The notes under the pieces were generated by a model. The model saw only the letters and a program-made list of their open reading frames with translations. It made no database searches and was not told where the DNA came from. A program made the translations under genes and the position numbers. Shown piece after piece: positions 30,017 to 40,932 of a stretch of 64,000 nt of DNA. The stretch comes from Cohnella silvisoli. GTDB taxonomy: Bacteria; Bacillota; Bacilli; Paenibacillales; Paenibacillaceae. Each line of letters opens with the position of its first letter. The stretch's first letter is position 1. The stretch lies in the NCBI RefSeq assembly GCF_021190915.1, contig NZ_JAIOAP010000009.1, positions 124,001-188,000 of the forward strand, in the 5' to 3' direction.

Positions 30017-33000
30017 TTAATTGCCGCCAACGCGGGACAAGTCGCGCATGTTAGCTTCGAATGCAGCCAATAGAGCTTGCTCGCCGCTGAGGCCTTGAGA
30101 CTGCACTTTCGCGATCTGTTCCATCATCCGTTTGTAATCTTTCGGGATGATTTTAACGAACTTGGTCACGATGTTGTCCCAATCCTCCAGCACCCGGCGT
30201 CCAAGATCGCTGTTCGTGAATTGAACATGCTTGTTAATCATGGCACGCACTTCGGCGATTTCCGCTTCATCCTCAAGAGACTCAAGCGCAACCATCTCGA
30301 AGTTGCAACGGTTGACGAATTTCCCGTCCCAGTCGATGACATAAGAGATTCCACCTGACATTCCCGCAGCGAAGTTGCGTCCGGTTTTACCCAGAACAAC
30401 GACGCGTCCACCGGTCATATACTCGCAGCCGTGGTCGCCTACGCCTTCAACGACGACATTAACGCCGCTGTTGCGCACCGCGAACCTCTCGCCTGCCGCA
30501 CCGCGAATGTAAGCTTCTCCGCTGGTTGCGCCGTAAAATGCCGTATTTCCGATAATGACGTTATCTTCGGCTTTGAATGACGACTTGGCAGAAGGGTAGA
30601 TGGCAATTTTACCGCCCGACAGCCCTTTGCCCACGTAGTCGTTGGAGTCCCCTTCAAGCGTTAAGGTCATTCCTTTAGGAATGAACGCTCCGAAGCTTTG
30701 ACCTGCGGTTCCGGTAAAATGGAACTGGATCGTATCCGCCGGCAATCCGTCTTTCCCGTAACGATTCGTTACCTCCGCGCCAACGATCGTTCCCACAACG
30801 CGATTCGTGTTCTTGATCGGGAACGAACCTTTCACTTGTTGCTTATTCTCAAGCGCAGGCGCTGCTGCTTGAAGCAGCTTCTGCATATCCAAGGAATCTT
30901 TCAGCAAGTGATCTTGCCCTTTGGCGTTATAACGGAACGAGCCTTCCGGCAATTCCGGCATATGCAGCAGCGGCGTCAAATCGATTCCTTGCGTTTTGTA
31001 ATGCTTGATCGCGATTTTCGTGTTCAAGCGATCTACGCGGCCGACCATCTCTTCGACGGTGCGGAAGCCGAGCTGAGCCATGATCTCGCGGAATTCCTGC
31101 GCCACGAATTTCATGAAGTTGACCGCATGATCCGGATCGCCCATGAACTTCTTGCGGAGTTCCGGATTTTGCGTCGCGACGCCGACCGGACAAGTATCCA
31201 ATTGGCAGACGCGCATCATGATGCAGCCAAGAACGACAAGCGGCGCAGTCGAGAAGCCATATTCTTCGGCGCCAAGCAATGCGGCAATCGCAATGTCACG
31301 GCCAGTCATCATTTTGCCGTCGGTTTCAACGACGACGCGGTCGCGCAAATTGTTCAGGATCAGCGTCTGATGCGTTTCCGCAAGACCGAGCTCCCAAGGC
31401 AAGCCCGCATGACGGATCGAACCGATCGGTGAAGCACCCGTTCCTCCGTCGTAACCACTAACAAGGATAACATCGGCACGGCCTTTGGCAACGCCAGCGG
31501 CAATCGTACCCACACCTACCTCGGATACAAGCTTAACGTTGATGCGCGCACGCGGATTGGCGTTCTTCAGATCGTGAATGAGCTCCGCCAAATCTTCGAT
31601 CGAATAAATATCATGATGCGGAGGGGGCGAGATTAGTCCGACGCCCGGCGTCGTTCCGCGTACTTCCGCTACCCACGGATACACTTTACGTCCCATGAGT
31701 TGGCCGCCCTCGCCGGGTTTAGCGCCTTGCGCCATCTTGATCTGAATCTCTTCCGCGTTGGAGAGATAGTAGCTAGTTACGCCGAAACGACCGGACGCGA
31801 CCTGTTTGATCGCGCTGCGGCGAGAATCGCCGTTCGCATCCGGAATGTAGCGGGCCGAATCTTCTCCGCCTTCGCCGGAATTGGATTTACCGCCAATTCG
31901 GTTCATCGCGATGGCGAGCGACTCATGCGCTTCTTTGCTGATTGAACCGAAAGACATTGCTCCGGTTTTGAATCTCTTGAAGATCGCTTCAATCGGCTCT
32001 ACCTCTTCGATCGGCACTGGCGGCTGATCGAAGTTGAATTGCAGCAAGGCGCGAAGCGTACGGACTTGCTCGTATTCGCCTTGGACAAGCGCTGAATACT
32101 TCTTATACGTCTCATAGTTGCCCGTGCGGGTCGCCATCTGCAGCGTGTGAATCGTCTGCGGATTAAACAGATGATCCTCACCGTCTTTACGCCACTGGTA
32201 ATCGCCGCCGGAATCCAGCTCGCGTTCCGCTCCTTCTTGTTTGGAGAAGGCACGACGATGAGCGGACAGCGTCTCCTGCGTAATTACGTCAAGACCCACG
32301 CCTTCAATCCGGGACGGCGTCCATGTGAAATATTGATCGATGACTTCAGTGTTCAGGCCGATGGCTTCGAAAATTTGCGCGCCGCGGTAAGACTGAATCG
32401 TGGAAATCCCCATCTTGGACAGTACTTTCACTACGCCTTTGGTGGCCGCTTTAATGAAGTTTTTGACTGCCTTCTCGTGCGAAATGTTGCGAAGCATGCC
32501 TTGGCGAATGAGATCATCGAGCGACTCGAATGCCAAGTAAGGATTAACCGCGCTTACGCCGTAACCGAGCAGCAAAGCGAAATGGTGAACTTCCCGCGGC
32601 TCTCCGGATTCGAGCAAAATGCTGACCTTTGTCCGAGTGCCTTGACGAATCAAGTGATGATGAAGCGACGATACGGCAAGCAGGGAAGGAATAGCCGCAT
32701 TATCGGCATCCGTGCCCCTGTCGGACAGGATCAGAATGTTATGCCCTTTGGAGATCAGGCGATCCGCTGCTTCGCAAAGCAGCTTTAACGCTCCTCGCAA
32801 GCCTGCTTCACCCTCGCTGACCGGGAAGAAAATCGGCAATGTGATCGACTTAAAGCCAGGACGGTGCACGTGCCTCAGCTTCGCAAAATCTTCGTTAGAG
32901 AGTATCGGCGAATAGAGACGGATCTGGCGACAGCTTTCCGGCTCCGGATTGAGCAGGTTCCGCTCAGGTCCGACGGTCGTATAAGTCGAAGTAACGATCT

Positions 33001-34621
33001 CTTCCCGGATCGCGTCGATCGGCGGGTTCGTTACTTGCGCGAACAGTTGCTTAAAATAGTTAAATAGGCGTTGTGGCTTCTCCGAAAGCACGGCAAGAGG
33101 GGAATCGTATCCCATCGAAGCGAGCGGCTCCACGCCGGTAAGCGCCATCGGCTCCATGACTTTGCGAATATCCTCGAACGAATATCCGAATGCTTGCTGG
33201 CGCTGTTGAACCGTATCATGATCCGGCTCAGGAAGCTCCTTGGCTTCCGGAAGCTCTTCCAAATCGACCAAGTGATCATTCAGCCACTCACGGTACGGAT
33301 GCTCGGTAACGATGGAACGCTTCACCTCTTCATCGGAGATAATGCGTCCTTCCTTCGTATCTACGAGCAAAATGCGGCCCGGACGGAGACGATCCTTCAA
33401 GACGATATCCTCTTCAGGGATATCGACGACTCCGGCTTCGGAGGCAAGAACGATCAAATCGTCCTTCGTCACGTAATAACGGGCAGGACGCAAGCCATTG
33501 CGGTCAAGAATAGCGCCGATTTGCACGCCGTCCGTGAAGCCTACGGCAGCAGGTCCATCCCAAGGCTCCATCAAGCAAGCATGGTATTCGTAGAACGCTC
33601 TTTTGTCTTCATCCATGTGCTCATCGTTCTGCCACGGTTCCGGAACCATCATCATCGCGGCATGCGCCATCGAACGTCCGGCCAAGTACATGAATTCAAA
33701 CGTGTTATCTAACATCGCCGTATCCGAACCATCCGGAGCGATAACCGGTTTAATCTTGTTCAGATCGTCCCCGAACAACTCGGAACTAAATAAAGTTTGA
33801 CGAGCGTGCATCCAATTCACGTTGCCGCGAAGCGTGTTGATCTCGCCGTTGTGTATCAAATAGTTGAACGGATGAGCTCTTTCCCAGCTTGGGAACGTGT
33901 TCGTGCTGAAACGCGAGTGAACGAGCGCCATTGCCGTTTCCAGCTCGGGATTGTGCAGTTCCGAATAGAAATGCCCTACCTGTTCCGTGGTCAGCATCCC
34001 TTTGTATACGATTTTCTTGCTCGACAGGCTCGGAAAATAGAACATGTCCGCTCCTTCGATTCCGGCATAACGAATCGCTTGCTCCGCGCGCTTACGGATC
34101 ACGTACAGCTTGCGCTCGAATGCCATATCGCTTGTCAACGCTGCCGAGCGTGCGATAAACGCTTGACGGACGAAAGGCTTTACCTTCTTCGAGGATTTGC
34201 CCAGCGTATCGTCATTGGTTGGAACCGTACGCCAGCCCAGAAGGGACTGACCCTCTTCGGCGATGATCGCCTCGAATATTTCCTCGTGGTTACGACGCGC
34301 AGATTCCTCTTGAGGCAGGAACACCATACCGACGGCGTATTGGCCTTCTTCAGGCAACGTAAAACCGAGCTTTGCCGTTTCCTTAAGGAAGAAACGATGG
34401 GGAATTTGCAGCAAGATTCCTGCTCCGTCGCCGGTGTTAGGCTCACTGCCTTGGCCGCCGCGATGTTCCATATTAAAGAGCAAAGTGAGCGCCTGTTCAA
34501 TGATTTCGTGCGATTTCTTGCCTTTGATGTGTGCGACAAATCCCATGCCGCATGCATCCTTCTCAAACTGCGGGTCGTACATCCCCTGCTTGACAGGTAG
34601 ACCTTTGCGCATCTCTATCAT
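30017..34621 (-). CDS. gltB: Glutamate synthase large subunit
   Basis: GltB makes glutamate from 2-oxoglutarate and glutamine-derived ammonia. The 1534-residue protein has a short propeptide ahead of the catalytic Cys in [16 protein letters not shown]. It has a class II amidotransferase domain to about residue 430, a central linker domain, and the FMN/synthase domain with [22 protein letters not shown] and [13 protein letters not shown]. The 3Fe-4S cysteines are in [17 protein letters not shown], and a C-terminal beta-helix has [16 protein letters not shown] at 34619-34621 follows AAAGG; the frame to 34666 is upstream read-through. No gltD small subunit is adjacent, so electrons may come from a GltD encoded elsewhere. 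Confidence 0.96.
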   Translation of the reverse strand: MIEMRKGLPVKQGMYDPQFEKDACGMGFVAHIKGKKSHEIIEQALTLLFNMEHRGGQGSEPNTGDGAGILLQIPHRFFLKETAKLGFTLPEEGQYAVGMVFLPQEESARRNHEEIFEAIIAEEGQSLLGWRTVPTNDDTLGKSSKKVKPFVRQAFIARSAALTSDMAFERKLYVIRKRAEQAIRYAGIEGADMFYFPSLSSKKIVYKGMLTTEQVGHFYSELHNPELETAMALVHSRFSTNTFPSWERAHPFNYLIHNGEINTLRGNVNWMHARQTLFSSELFGDDLNKIKPVIAPDGSDTAMLDNTFEFMYLAGRSMAHAAMMMVPEPWQNDEHMDEDKRAFYEYHACLMEPWDGPAAVGFTDGVQIGAILDRNGLRPARYYVTKDDLIVLASEAGVVDIPEEDIVLKDRLRPGRILLVDTKEGRIISDEEVKRSIVTEHPYREWLNDHLVDLEELPEAKELPEPDHDTVQQRQQAFGYSFEDIRKVMEPMALTGVEPLASMGYDSPLAVLSEKPQRLFNYFKQLFAQVTNPPIDAIREEIVTSTYTTVGPERNLLNPEPESCRQIRLYSPILSNEDFAKLRHVHRPGFKSITLPIFFPVSEGEAGLRGALKLLCEAADRLISKGHNILILSDRGTDADNAAIPSLLAVSSLHHHLIRQGTRTKVSILLESGEPREVHHFALLLGYGVSAVNPYLAFESLDDLIRQGMLRNISHEKAVKNFIKAATKGVVKVLSKMGISTIQSYRGAQIFEAIGLNTEVIDQYFTWTPSRIEGVGLDVITQETLSAHRRAFSKQEGAERELDSGGDYQWRKDGEDHLFNPQTIHTLQMATRTGNYETYKKYSALVQGEYEQVRTLRALLQFNFDQPPVPIEEVEPIEAIFKRFKTGAMSFGSISKEAHESLAIAMNRIGGKSNSGEGGEDSARYIPDANGDSRRSAIKQVASGRFGVTSYYLSNAEEIQIKMAQGAKPGEGGQLMGRKVYPWVAEVRGTTPGVGLISPPPHHDIYSIEDLAELIHDLKNANPRARINVKLVSEVGVGTIAAGVAKGRADVILVSGYDGGTGASPIGSIRHAGLPWELGLAETHQTLILNNLRDRVVVETDGKMMTGRDIAIAALLGAEEYGFSTAPLVVLGCIMMRVCQLDTCPVGVATQNPELRKKFMGDPDHAVNFMKFVAQEFREIMAQLGFRTVEEMVGRVDRLNTKIAIKHYKTQGIDLTPLLHMPELPEGSFRYNAKGQDHLLKDSLDMQKLLQAAAPALENKQQVKGSFPIKNTNRVVGTIVGAEVTNRYGKDGLPADTIQFHFTGTAGQSFGAFIPKGMTLTLEGDSNDYVGKGLSGGKIAIYPSAKSSFKAEDNVIIGNTAFYGATSGEAYIRGAAGERFAVRNSGVNVVVEGVGDHGCEYMTGGRVVVLGKTGRNFAAGMSGGISYVIDWDGKFVNRCNFEMVALESLEDEAEIAEVRAMINKHVQFTNSDLGRRVLEDWDNIVTKFVKIIPKDYKRMMEQIAKVQSQGLSGEQALLAAFEANMRDLSRVGGN

Positions 34622-34909
34622 ATATATCAACCTTTCTGTAAGCAGTGTTTGAGGAAAATTAAGCAATAACGGCTTCTAATCCCGTCCCAAATGACCTAGA
34701 ATAGATACTGAAGGGAAGCTACGGAAAAGTCCGGGGATTCGAGGATATTCGTGGTTAAGCGCGGCGATTATTCATAATTATTCATTTTATTATTATATTA
34801 TTTTAACACCACCGCGAGATGAATGGCAATTTAATATTTTTATGGTGCCGATAAGTATTGTTTGGTGCCATGAGCGTCAGCGGATGAGTTTGGGGAGGAT
34901 TTGGCCAAA

Positions 34910-36190
34910 ATGAAATGGAATTTGCGTAAAACAGCAATGGCAATCTTGATTACAGTAATGACTGTAACCACTGTAATGACTGTAACGACTGTAACTGCAG
35001 CCGAGAATGTACCGTCACCAAAGGAAACTTATCGAATCGTAGCGCTTGGAGACTCGATAACCGTGGGGTATGAGCCTGGCATGACCGGGAAATCCGTTCC
35101 TTACGGATACGTCGATCGCCTGTACGAACAAGCTCTTTTCCACAAACGCGCCGAACTCGCCAATTACGCCATCATGGGTTTACAGACTCCTGGTCTTATC
35201 AACCTTCTGCAGGGTGCCGCCGACGGGAAACCATTGAAAGCAGCCGATTTGCAGGACTTCTCCTCGTTACCTGACGGAGTACCGCAGCAAGCGGATTCCG
35301 TTGCCTTGAAAACTCAGCAAATTGCAACTGATCTCGCTAAAGCGAATTTGGTCGTCATGACGATCGGCGGAAATGATTTCGGAGATTTTATTAAAACGAT
35401 GCTCAAACAATCCACCGAGGATGCGAAAAAGTATGTGCAGGACAATTTTGACAGTTTGATGAATAAATATACAACGAATTTGGATAAAATGATCCGCCAG
35501 CTTCATGTACTGGCTCCTAATGCACAAATCATACTGGCAGATCAATACCTTCCCTTACCGACAGGGCATGCTTTGTACGCTGATTTATCCGCTGCGGTCA
35601 AGAAGCTGTCCGGCCGCTTGACCGAATTTACGGATGGTCTCTCAAAGGAAGGCATACCGGTAACCATCGCACCCGTTTCCACCAAATTCGTAAACAACGA
35701 GACGAATTATACATACATCGCTTTGTTTGATGGTAACGATAATCACCCTAAACAAGCTGGTTACGAAGCCATAGCGCAAACCTTCGCCGAACTTATATGG
35801 AAGCAATACCTTAAGCCCGCGCCGAGAGCAGCCGATGTTCCGCTTTCCATCGTCATTAACGGCAAAGAGCCGCCGAACAAGCCGACAACCGTTAAAAACA
35901 CGACTTTCCTTGCTCTAACGGATGTGGCGAGCGCGGTTGGAGCCAATCTGAAATGGATCCAAAAAACGAAAACCGCCGTTTTCTCGAAAGACGGTCGCGA
36001 GGTGATCATCACGGTAGGCGCCAAAACGATTATCGTGAACGGCGTAACCCAGCCTTTAGATACCCCCGCATACTTTCAGCAGGTAGGCAAAATACAGAAA
36101 ACGTATGTACCGCTTGCCGTCATCAGCACCGGTTTGAATTACCAAGTCATCTTTAGCAAGAAGCTGATGACTGCCTTTATTAATTCTTAA
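34910..36190 (+). CDS. Secreted GDSL/SGNH esterase with C-terminal stalk domain
   Basis: This is a 426-residue exported hydrolase. The signal peptide (about residues 1-30) contains a repeated TVMTV/TTV tract encoded by a short tandem repeat. The SGNH domain has VALGDSITVGY (catalytic Ser), the Gly block, TIGGNDFGDF (block III Asn) and NDNHPKQAGYEAI with the Asp and His. The last 110 residues (VPLSIVINGKEPPNKPT onward) form a copper-amine-oxidase-N-like stalk domain used for wall display. ATG at 34910 is preferred to TTG at 34901 for its spacing from GGGGAGG. It probably deacetylates or de-esterifies a wall or extracellular glycan. Confidence 0.88.
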   Translation: MKWNLRKTAMAILITVMTVTTVMTVTTVTAAENVPSPKETYRIVALGDSITVGYEPGMTGKSVPYGYVDRLYEQALFHKRAELANYAIMGLQTPGLINLLQGAADGKPLKAADLQDFSSLPDGVPQQADSVALKTQQIATDLAKANLVVMTIGGNDFGDFIKTMLKQSTEDAKKYVQDNFDSLMNKYTTNLDKMIRQLHVLAPNAQIILADQYLPLPTGHALYADLSAAVKKLSGRLTEFTDGLSKEGIPVTIAPVSTKFVNNETNYTYIALFDGNDNHPKQAGYEAIAQTFAELIWKQYLKPAPRAADVPLSIVINGKEPPNKPTTVKNTTFLALTDVASAVGANLKWIQKTKTAVFSKDGREVIITVGAKTIIVNGVTQPLDTPAYFQQVGKIQKTYVPLAVISTGLNYQVIFSKKLMTAFINS

Positions 36191-36228
36191 ACACTTACGA
36201 GCTAGTATACCCAACTTATTACGACAAT

Positions 36229-36260
36229 GGGCTCCCGACTGGGAGCCCTTTAATCTTTTT
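36229..36260 (+). terminator. Terminator after the GDSL esterase
   Basis: GGGCTCCC-GACT-GGGAGCCC is a perfect 8-bp stem followed by TTTAATCTTTTT. Confidence 0.85.
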
Positions 36261-36271
36261 TACAATTGTAT

Positions 36272-36448
36272 CTACACTTTAATATCGAGCTTGCCACCCA
36301 AATGAGGTTGAACGCTTTGTTGGAGCAATTGAGCCATCTGTGCGCCCTGTTGCTCGGTGAAATCAAGGGATTTAGCTAATACCGCTATTCCAACCTGTTG
36401 TTGAAGCGATCCAGCCGGCGCTGATAGAAGTCCGTTAACGCTGCTCAT
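36272..36448 (-). CDS. YjfB family protein (putative motility-associated)
   Basis: This 58-residue protein starts MSSVNGLLSAPAGSLQQQVG and ends GGKLDIKV. It matches the YjfB family, whose members are small, Gln-rich and helical and are listed as putative motility proteins of unknown mechanism. It has a GGGAG ribosome site and begins 15 bases after the Big_2 protein stop, so the two are probably co-transcribed. Confidence 0.85.
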   Translation of the reverse strand: MSSVNGLLSAPAGSLQQQVGIAVLAKSLDFTEQQGAQMAQLLQQSVQPHLGGKLDIKV

Positions 36449-36463
36449 GTTTTTGTCTCCCTT

Positions 36464-38701
36464 CTATTTGACCGAGACTCGAACCGTAATGGTCTTGCCT
36501 TCGTAGACAGCTTTGATAGTTGCAGAACCTTTTCCAACTGCCGTAATAACACCTTTATCTACCTTCGCCACACTGGCTTGGGACGTTGTCCATGTCGCTG
36601 CCGCCGTAACATCCGGGATTTTACCATCCTCGTATGCCGCTGTCACTTTCGTGGAAAATTGAGCGCCGATAGAACCTTTGAATGACGTCTCCGAAACGGT
36701 CAGCTTTATAAGCTTGGCTTTAACCGTAAAAGGTATCTCCAAGGTTTTTTCTTGAATCGTTGCGGTAAGCTTGCCTGTTCCTTCTTCCAGGCCCTTCACG
36801 CTGCTGCCTTTAATGGATGCCAACGATTCGGATGAACTGTTCCAATCCAATCGACTGCCAAGCGACACTTTCTTTCCGCTCTTTGTTTTGCCTGTCACTT
36901 TAATCGTTTGGGATTTGTTTATGGTTAAAGCAAGTTTTGCCGGCTCGATTACAAAACTGACGAACTCTTCCTCGACCACGACGTTTACTTTGACTGTTTT
37001 GTTCAAGTACGTACCGGTAAGGGTTACTTTGGCGGGCAGCAGTCCTTTAATCCTCGGCTGTTTAACCAACAGATTAGGGGAAGATGATTTCCACGTTACT
37101 TTTGCTGTTACATCATCTTCAAAGCCGTCCTCGTAAACGACATGAACCTTCGGCAGATCGGTTTCTTTACCGATTACAAGGCTGACATCATTGACTTCAG
37201 GAATCAAGACCAACACTTTATTCTGAACGTTTATTTCAATCGTATCGCTCATTACGCTACCTTGCGGACTGTTCTGAACTTCAGCCGTTAGTTTGGCTGT
37301 CCCAATCGATTTGGCGATCCATTTGCCGTTTTCGATTTTAACGATATTTTCGTTGTCCGACTTCCATTTTACGAGCTTACCGACATCCCTGCTGTCACCG
37401 GATATCGTAGTGCCTTTTACAACCGGCAAGTCGGCCGTGTCGTCAACATATACGTCCAGCTTGTCTTTTTCAATATTAATAGCCGTTACGCTCGGAAATA
37501 CTGTAATGGCCAATTCCTTGGTCAGTCCCAAATACGTAGCTTTGATTTTCGTCGTTCCTTCGCCTTTGGGGCTGACAACCATTTTGCCTGAAGTACTATC
37601 TTTTCCCACCGTTGCAATACGCAGGTCCGAAGATTCCCAAACCGCCTTATCGGTCACATCCTCTTGTGCGTCTGGATTGTTCATGACCTTCGCAATAAGC
37701 TCCACAGCGCCTCCTTGCAGCGGTAAATATAAAGGTTGGTCTGGCGTAATCCGAAGCGCTTCGAATTTAGTCCGTATAACTACTTTTACCGAAGCCGATA
37801 CACCCAAGTATTGGACGGAAACAGTCGTCATGCCTGGAGCTACCGCCGTTAATACGCCCTTTTCATTCACTTTTGCAATGGAGATATTGTCGCTCTTCCA
37901 AGTTGCCTTCTCAGTTACGGGCTCTGACGTGCCCAATTTGGGCACTGCTGTCGCTACCAAAGCAATATCCGTATCTCCGACATTCATATCAATCGGTCCC
38001 GTAGGAGTAATAGCCAACGATTTATAAGGGGAGGTCACCGTCAAGGCAATCGTATCTGAACGCCCTTGATATTTGACCGTAATCGTTGCAGTTCCGGCAG
38101 TCACCAACGTAACGACTCCCCTGCTGACGGTTGCGACTGAAGCATTCGAGGTTGTCCATTGGGCATCGGTAGTAACTTCGATCTCTTCGCTGCTGCCCGT
38201 TTTGACCGCAAACGCATCATAGCTAACGGTTTTTCCCAATTCAACATCCGCTTTATCCGGCGCATCTGTGGTTGAATTGTCAATTCTCAGCTTTAGTTCG
38301 CTGTAACGGTACTCGGCGCTTACGTTAATAGTTTGCGAGTACCCTTTATATTTCCCCGTAATCGTGGCAGAAGTGGCATTGGCGGATGCCGTAAGCACAC
38401 CTTTATCGACTTTCACCGCCGAACTGGATGAGGTCCATGTCGCTTCTGTCGTTACATCTTTTTTGTTGGATGTTTCTCTGTAGTTAGCCCATAGAGTCAA
38501 CGAAATAGAGCCGTCTTCTACATAAAGCTTCGTATCCGACACCGAACTGAGTTCAACGGATGTAACCGTATCTTCCGCGTAAGCTATGCCGCTTACAGAA
38601 CCCCAAACCAATGCTAACAACAAGAATGCCACCCGCAGGCGGAACGAGATAGAGAGAGAACGTAATTGCGTCTGCCGATCGGTGCTTCGATTACTATTCA
38701 T
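36464..38701 (-). CDS. Secreted Big_2 (bacterial Ig-like) repeat protein
   Basis: This is a 745-residue exported protein with a signal peptide (hydrophobic core about residues 24-42, cleavage near AYAED). About eight Ig-like Big_2 repeats of some 85-90 residues follow, each with a W-x-S-S/D motif, an AxV stretch and a G-x-(A/T)-x-(I/V) strand near the end. It has no anchor, enzyme domain or S-layer homology domain, so it is probably an adhesin or wall-associated stalk. Repeats diverge strongly from each other, so recent expansion is unlikely. GGGAGG precedes the ATG. Confidence 0.88.
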   Translation of the reverse strand: MNSNRSTDRQTQLRSLSISFRLRVAFLLLALVWGSVSGIAYAEDTVTSVELSSVSDTKLYVEDGSISLTLWANYRETSNKKDVTTEATWTSSSSAVKVDKGVLTASANATSATITGKYKGYSQTINVSAEYRYSELKLRIDNSTTDAPDKADVELGKTVSYDAFAVKTGSSEEIEVTTDAQWTTSNASVATVSRGVVTLVTAGTATITVKYQGRSDTIALTVTSPYKSLAITPTGPIDMNVGDTDIALVATAVPKLGTSEPVTEKATWKSDNISIAKVNEKGVLTAVAPGMTTVSVQYLGVSASVKVVIRTKFEALRITPDQPLYLPLQGGAVELIAKVMNNPDAQEDVTDKAVWESSDLRIATVGKDSTSGKMVVSPKGEGTTKIKATYLGLTKELAITVFPSVTAINIEKDKLDVYVDDTADLPVVKGTTISGDSRDVGKLVKWKSDNENIVKIENGKWIAKSIGTAKLTAEVQNSPQGSVMSDTIEINVQNKVLVLIPEVNDVSLVIGKETDLPKVHVVYEDGFEDDVTAKVTWKSSSPNLLVKQPRIKGLLPAKVTLTGTYLNKTVKVNVVVEEEFVSFVIEPAKLALTINKSQTIKVTGKTKSGKKVSLGSRLDWNSSSESLASIKGSSVKGLEEGTGKLTATIQEKTLEIPFTVKAKLIKLTVSETSFKGSIGAQFSTKVTAAYEDGKIPDVTAAATWTTSQASVAKVDKGVITAVGKGSATIKAVYEGKTITVRVSVK

Positions 38702-38862
38702 CGTTGTGAAGTTCCTCCCAAGGAAAAATCATGATTCCATACTAATACTTATAACGGACAACCGTTCGAAAAAATGAAGGAAAAACTGGAAAAACGGGAC
38801 ATTAGTCGCAAAAAGAGATTTATCTTATTATCTTAAAGTCGACATTCTATTTTGCGATATTT

Positions 38863-39243
38863 TTACATCCCATAATCTTTACGAAGGCTCTCCAATTGTT
38901 CCATGCAGCGCTCCGACCAACGCTTTAAGCGGTCCATTCTCTCCATCTCGATGCCCAGAGCGGTTTGCAACGTTTCGCGGTACTCAGGAATCGCGCCCGT
39001 ATAGGGCTGCGCGGTCTGAATCGGCACCCACACTTTCTCCGTGTAAGAAAGCGCCCTGCGTTCATGGAACATGGCCGCATCCGGATCATATGAACTGTGC
39101 AGATCCCCTTGAGTTGGATGCTGGAGCACCGCTAGTACCTTGACGAGCAGTCGCCGATCATCCCGTTCGATGACCTCGCCGACATAATCCCCTGTTTTAT
39201 AAGACATTTTCACAATTTCCGTCATTGCTCCGAGTTCATTCAT
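38863..39243 (-). CDS. kapB: Kinase-associated protein B (KapB-like)
   Basis: KapB is a small protein needed in Bacillus for KinB signalling to the sporulation phosphorelay. The 126-residue protein has the family opening TEIVKMSYKTGDYVGEVIE, then LVKVLAVLQHPTQGDLH and YTEKVWVPIQT. Several ATG codons follow AGGAGG; ATG at 39243 has the best spacing, while those at 39252 and 39249 are too close. No kinB gene is nearby, so its partner is elsewhere. Confidence 0.85.
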   Translation of the reverse strand: MNELGAMTEIVKMSYKTGDYVGEVIERDDRRLLVKVLAVLQHPTQGDLHSSYDPDAAMFHERRALSYTEKVWVPIQTAQPYTGAIPEYRETLQTALGIEMERMDRLKRWSERCMEQLESLRKDYGM

Positions 39244-39346
39244 TGTCATCATTTCCTCCTTAGTTTTGTTTCTTATTATTGTACCACTTGTTCCGAGTGC
39301 CGCTTCAGCGTAAAATGGGAATAGGTAAAGTGGAGGATCATTTCTT

Positions 39347-40462
39347 ATGCGTAAAAAAAGAGTTCTGCTGCTTTCCGAAGGTTTCGGTACCGGACATACG
39401 CAAGCCGCCTATGCACTCGCGGTCGGGTTGCGCCAGTTGTCGCCGCGGATCCAGACGCGTGTCATTGAATTGGGCACCTTTCTGAATCCGATCATCGGCC
39501 CGCTGATTTTGTCCGCTTATCGCAAAACCGTAAGTAAACAGCCCAAGCTGGTCGGAAGATTTTACCGCAGCGGCTATCATAAATCATTAAACCGCATGAC
39601 GCAATTCGCGCTGCATCGGTTATTCTACAATCAAGTTTCAGATGTGGTCCGCCAATTAAAGCCGGATTCCATCGTCTGCACCCATCCGATCCCCAATGCC
39701 GTCGTTAGTCGGTTAAAACGGCTGGGTCTGGATGTCCCTTTGTATACGCTCATAACGGATTATGATGCCCATGCAACCTGGACCAATCCAGAAGTCAATA
39801 CATACTTAGTAAGCACTCCGGCCGTTCGAGACAAATTAATTGCACGTGGGGTCCCTCCCGCTTCTATCGAAGTAACGGGAATACCTGTACATCCGAATTT
39901 CTGGCATCCTCACGACCGAGCGGAAATTCTTTCGCAATTCCAGCTTAAGGACATGCCTACCGTTCTCATCATGGGCGGAGGCTGGGGCCTTCTTTATGGA
40001 GAAGAACTCGTGGAGTATATGGCAGCCTACGCCGATCGCGTACAGCTCATTCTCTGCATGGGCAACAACCAGAAGGCCAAGGACAAGTTGCTGTCCGATC
40101 CGCGGTTTCAGCATCCTAACGTGCATGTCATCGGGTATACGAAGGAAATCAGCAAGCTTATGGACGTCTCGGACCTGCTTGTTACGAAGCCCGGCGGAAT
40201 GACCTGCACGGAAGGCATGGCCAAGGGGATTCCGATGCTTTTCTACGAGCCTATTCCAGGCCAAGAGGAAGAGAACGCCGAGTATTTCGTCACGCACGGC
40301 TTCGGGGAATTGATGAAATCCAACGAGACGATCGACCGCTGGTTCCGCTTGATCCAAGAGCCTTATGCGGCTTATCAGCACCGGGATACGCTGATGGCTT
40401 TACGCAATGCAGAGTACCATCCGGCCAAGTGCTCCGAGGCTGTTCTCGCTTTAATGCAATAG
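39347..40462 (+). CDS. MGDG-synthase/UgtP-like glycolipid glycosyltransferase
   Basis: This 371-residue GT28-type enzyme has an N-terminal MGDG-synthase domain (LLLSEGFGTGHTQAAYALAV, VCTHPIPNAVV, LITDYDAHATW) and a C-terminal UDP-binding domain (VLIMGGGWGLLYGEEL, LLVTKPGGMTCTEGMAKG). It probably transfers glucose from UDP-glucose to diacylglycerol, giving glycolipids and lipoteichoic-acid anchors, like B. subtilis UgtP. Acceptor identity is inferred from the family. Confidence 0.88.
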   Translation: MRKKRVLLLSEGFGTGHTQAAYALAVGLRQLSPRIQTRVIELGTFLNPIIGPLILSAYRKTVSKQPKLVGRFYRSGYHKSLNRMTQFALHRLFYNQVSDVVRQLKPDSIVCTHPIPNAVVSRLKRLGLDVPLYTLITDYDAHATWTNPEVNTYLVSTPAVRDKLIARGVPPASIEVTGIPVHPNFWHPHDRAEILSQFQLKDMPTVLIMGGGWGLLYGEELVEYMAAYADRVQLILCMGNNQKAKDKLLSDPRFQHPNVHVIGYTKEISKLMDVSDLLVTKPGGMTCTEGMAKGIPMLFYEPIPGQEEENAEYFVTHGFGELMKSNETIDRWFRLIQEPYAAYQHRDTLMALRNAEYHPAKCSEAVLALMQ

Positions 40463-40493
40463 ACAAGTCACCATCCTTCCACGTATAAACGGC

Positions 40494-40541
40494 AAAAGAG
40501 TTCAAGTTTCGCTCATCGGGCGGTACCTGAACTCTTTTTTT
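40494..40541 (+). terminator. Terminator after the UgtP-like gene
   Basis: AAAAGAGTTCA at 40494-40504 pairs with TGAACTCTTTT at 40528-40538, and further T residues follow to 40541. Confidence 0.85.
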
Positions 40542-40546
40542 GATAG

Positions 40547-40932
40547 TTATATTTTACAACGCGCTGCCTCCGAACATGAACCGGTATTCCCAATGCTTGC
40601 CTTATCGCCTATCAAGGGGTTTCAAGTTCCTCATTTTCGATGGTTGGCATAATACGATGTTTTATATTGTTATCTCGAGAATCTTAGTATGTTTTGATGT
40701 ATTAGCGATGAATTTCATCGTAGTAATCCATGTTTTGCGTAGAATGAAGGCGATATTAATCAAATTAGGATGTTTTACATTCTTAATAATATCTCACCCC
40801 AGCAGCGTCACACGATTAGTGATGATAAACATCTCTACTCATAAACTCAGATCGTCGTGGGTCACAGAATCGGCTAGCATGCCGTTAAGGCCGACTGAGT
40901 TTGGGTTTGCTATCCGTGTATAACACCGAAAT
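40547..40932. other. Gene-free stretch
   Basis: I find no convincing gene in these 386 bases. Both strands contain frames without ribosome sites or family motifs. The region is AT-rich and contains a perfect 15-bp palindrome at 40706-40720 (CGATGAATTTCATCG). It follows the ends of the convergent ugtP-like and CDF genes. Confidence 0.6.

Noticed and set aside
30077-34600. Long plus-strand frames opposite gltB
   Set aside because: They mirror the conserved gltB reading frame, have no ribosome sites and no family resemblance; they are antisense shadows.
36257-36274. TTTACAATTGTATCT similar to the glycan operator
   Set aside because: The half-sites are 4 rather than 5 bases apart, and it overlaps the YjfB stop codon downstream of genes rather than a promoter.
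40540-40923. 127-codon plus-strand frame after the UgtP-like gene
   Set aside because: No ribosome site, no recognisable motif and it begins inside a terminator, so it is not supported as a gene.
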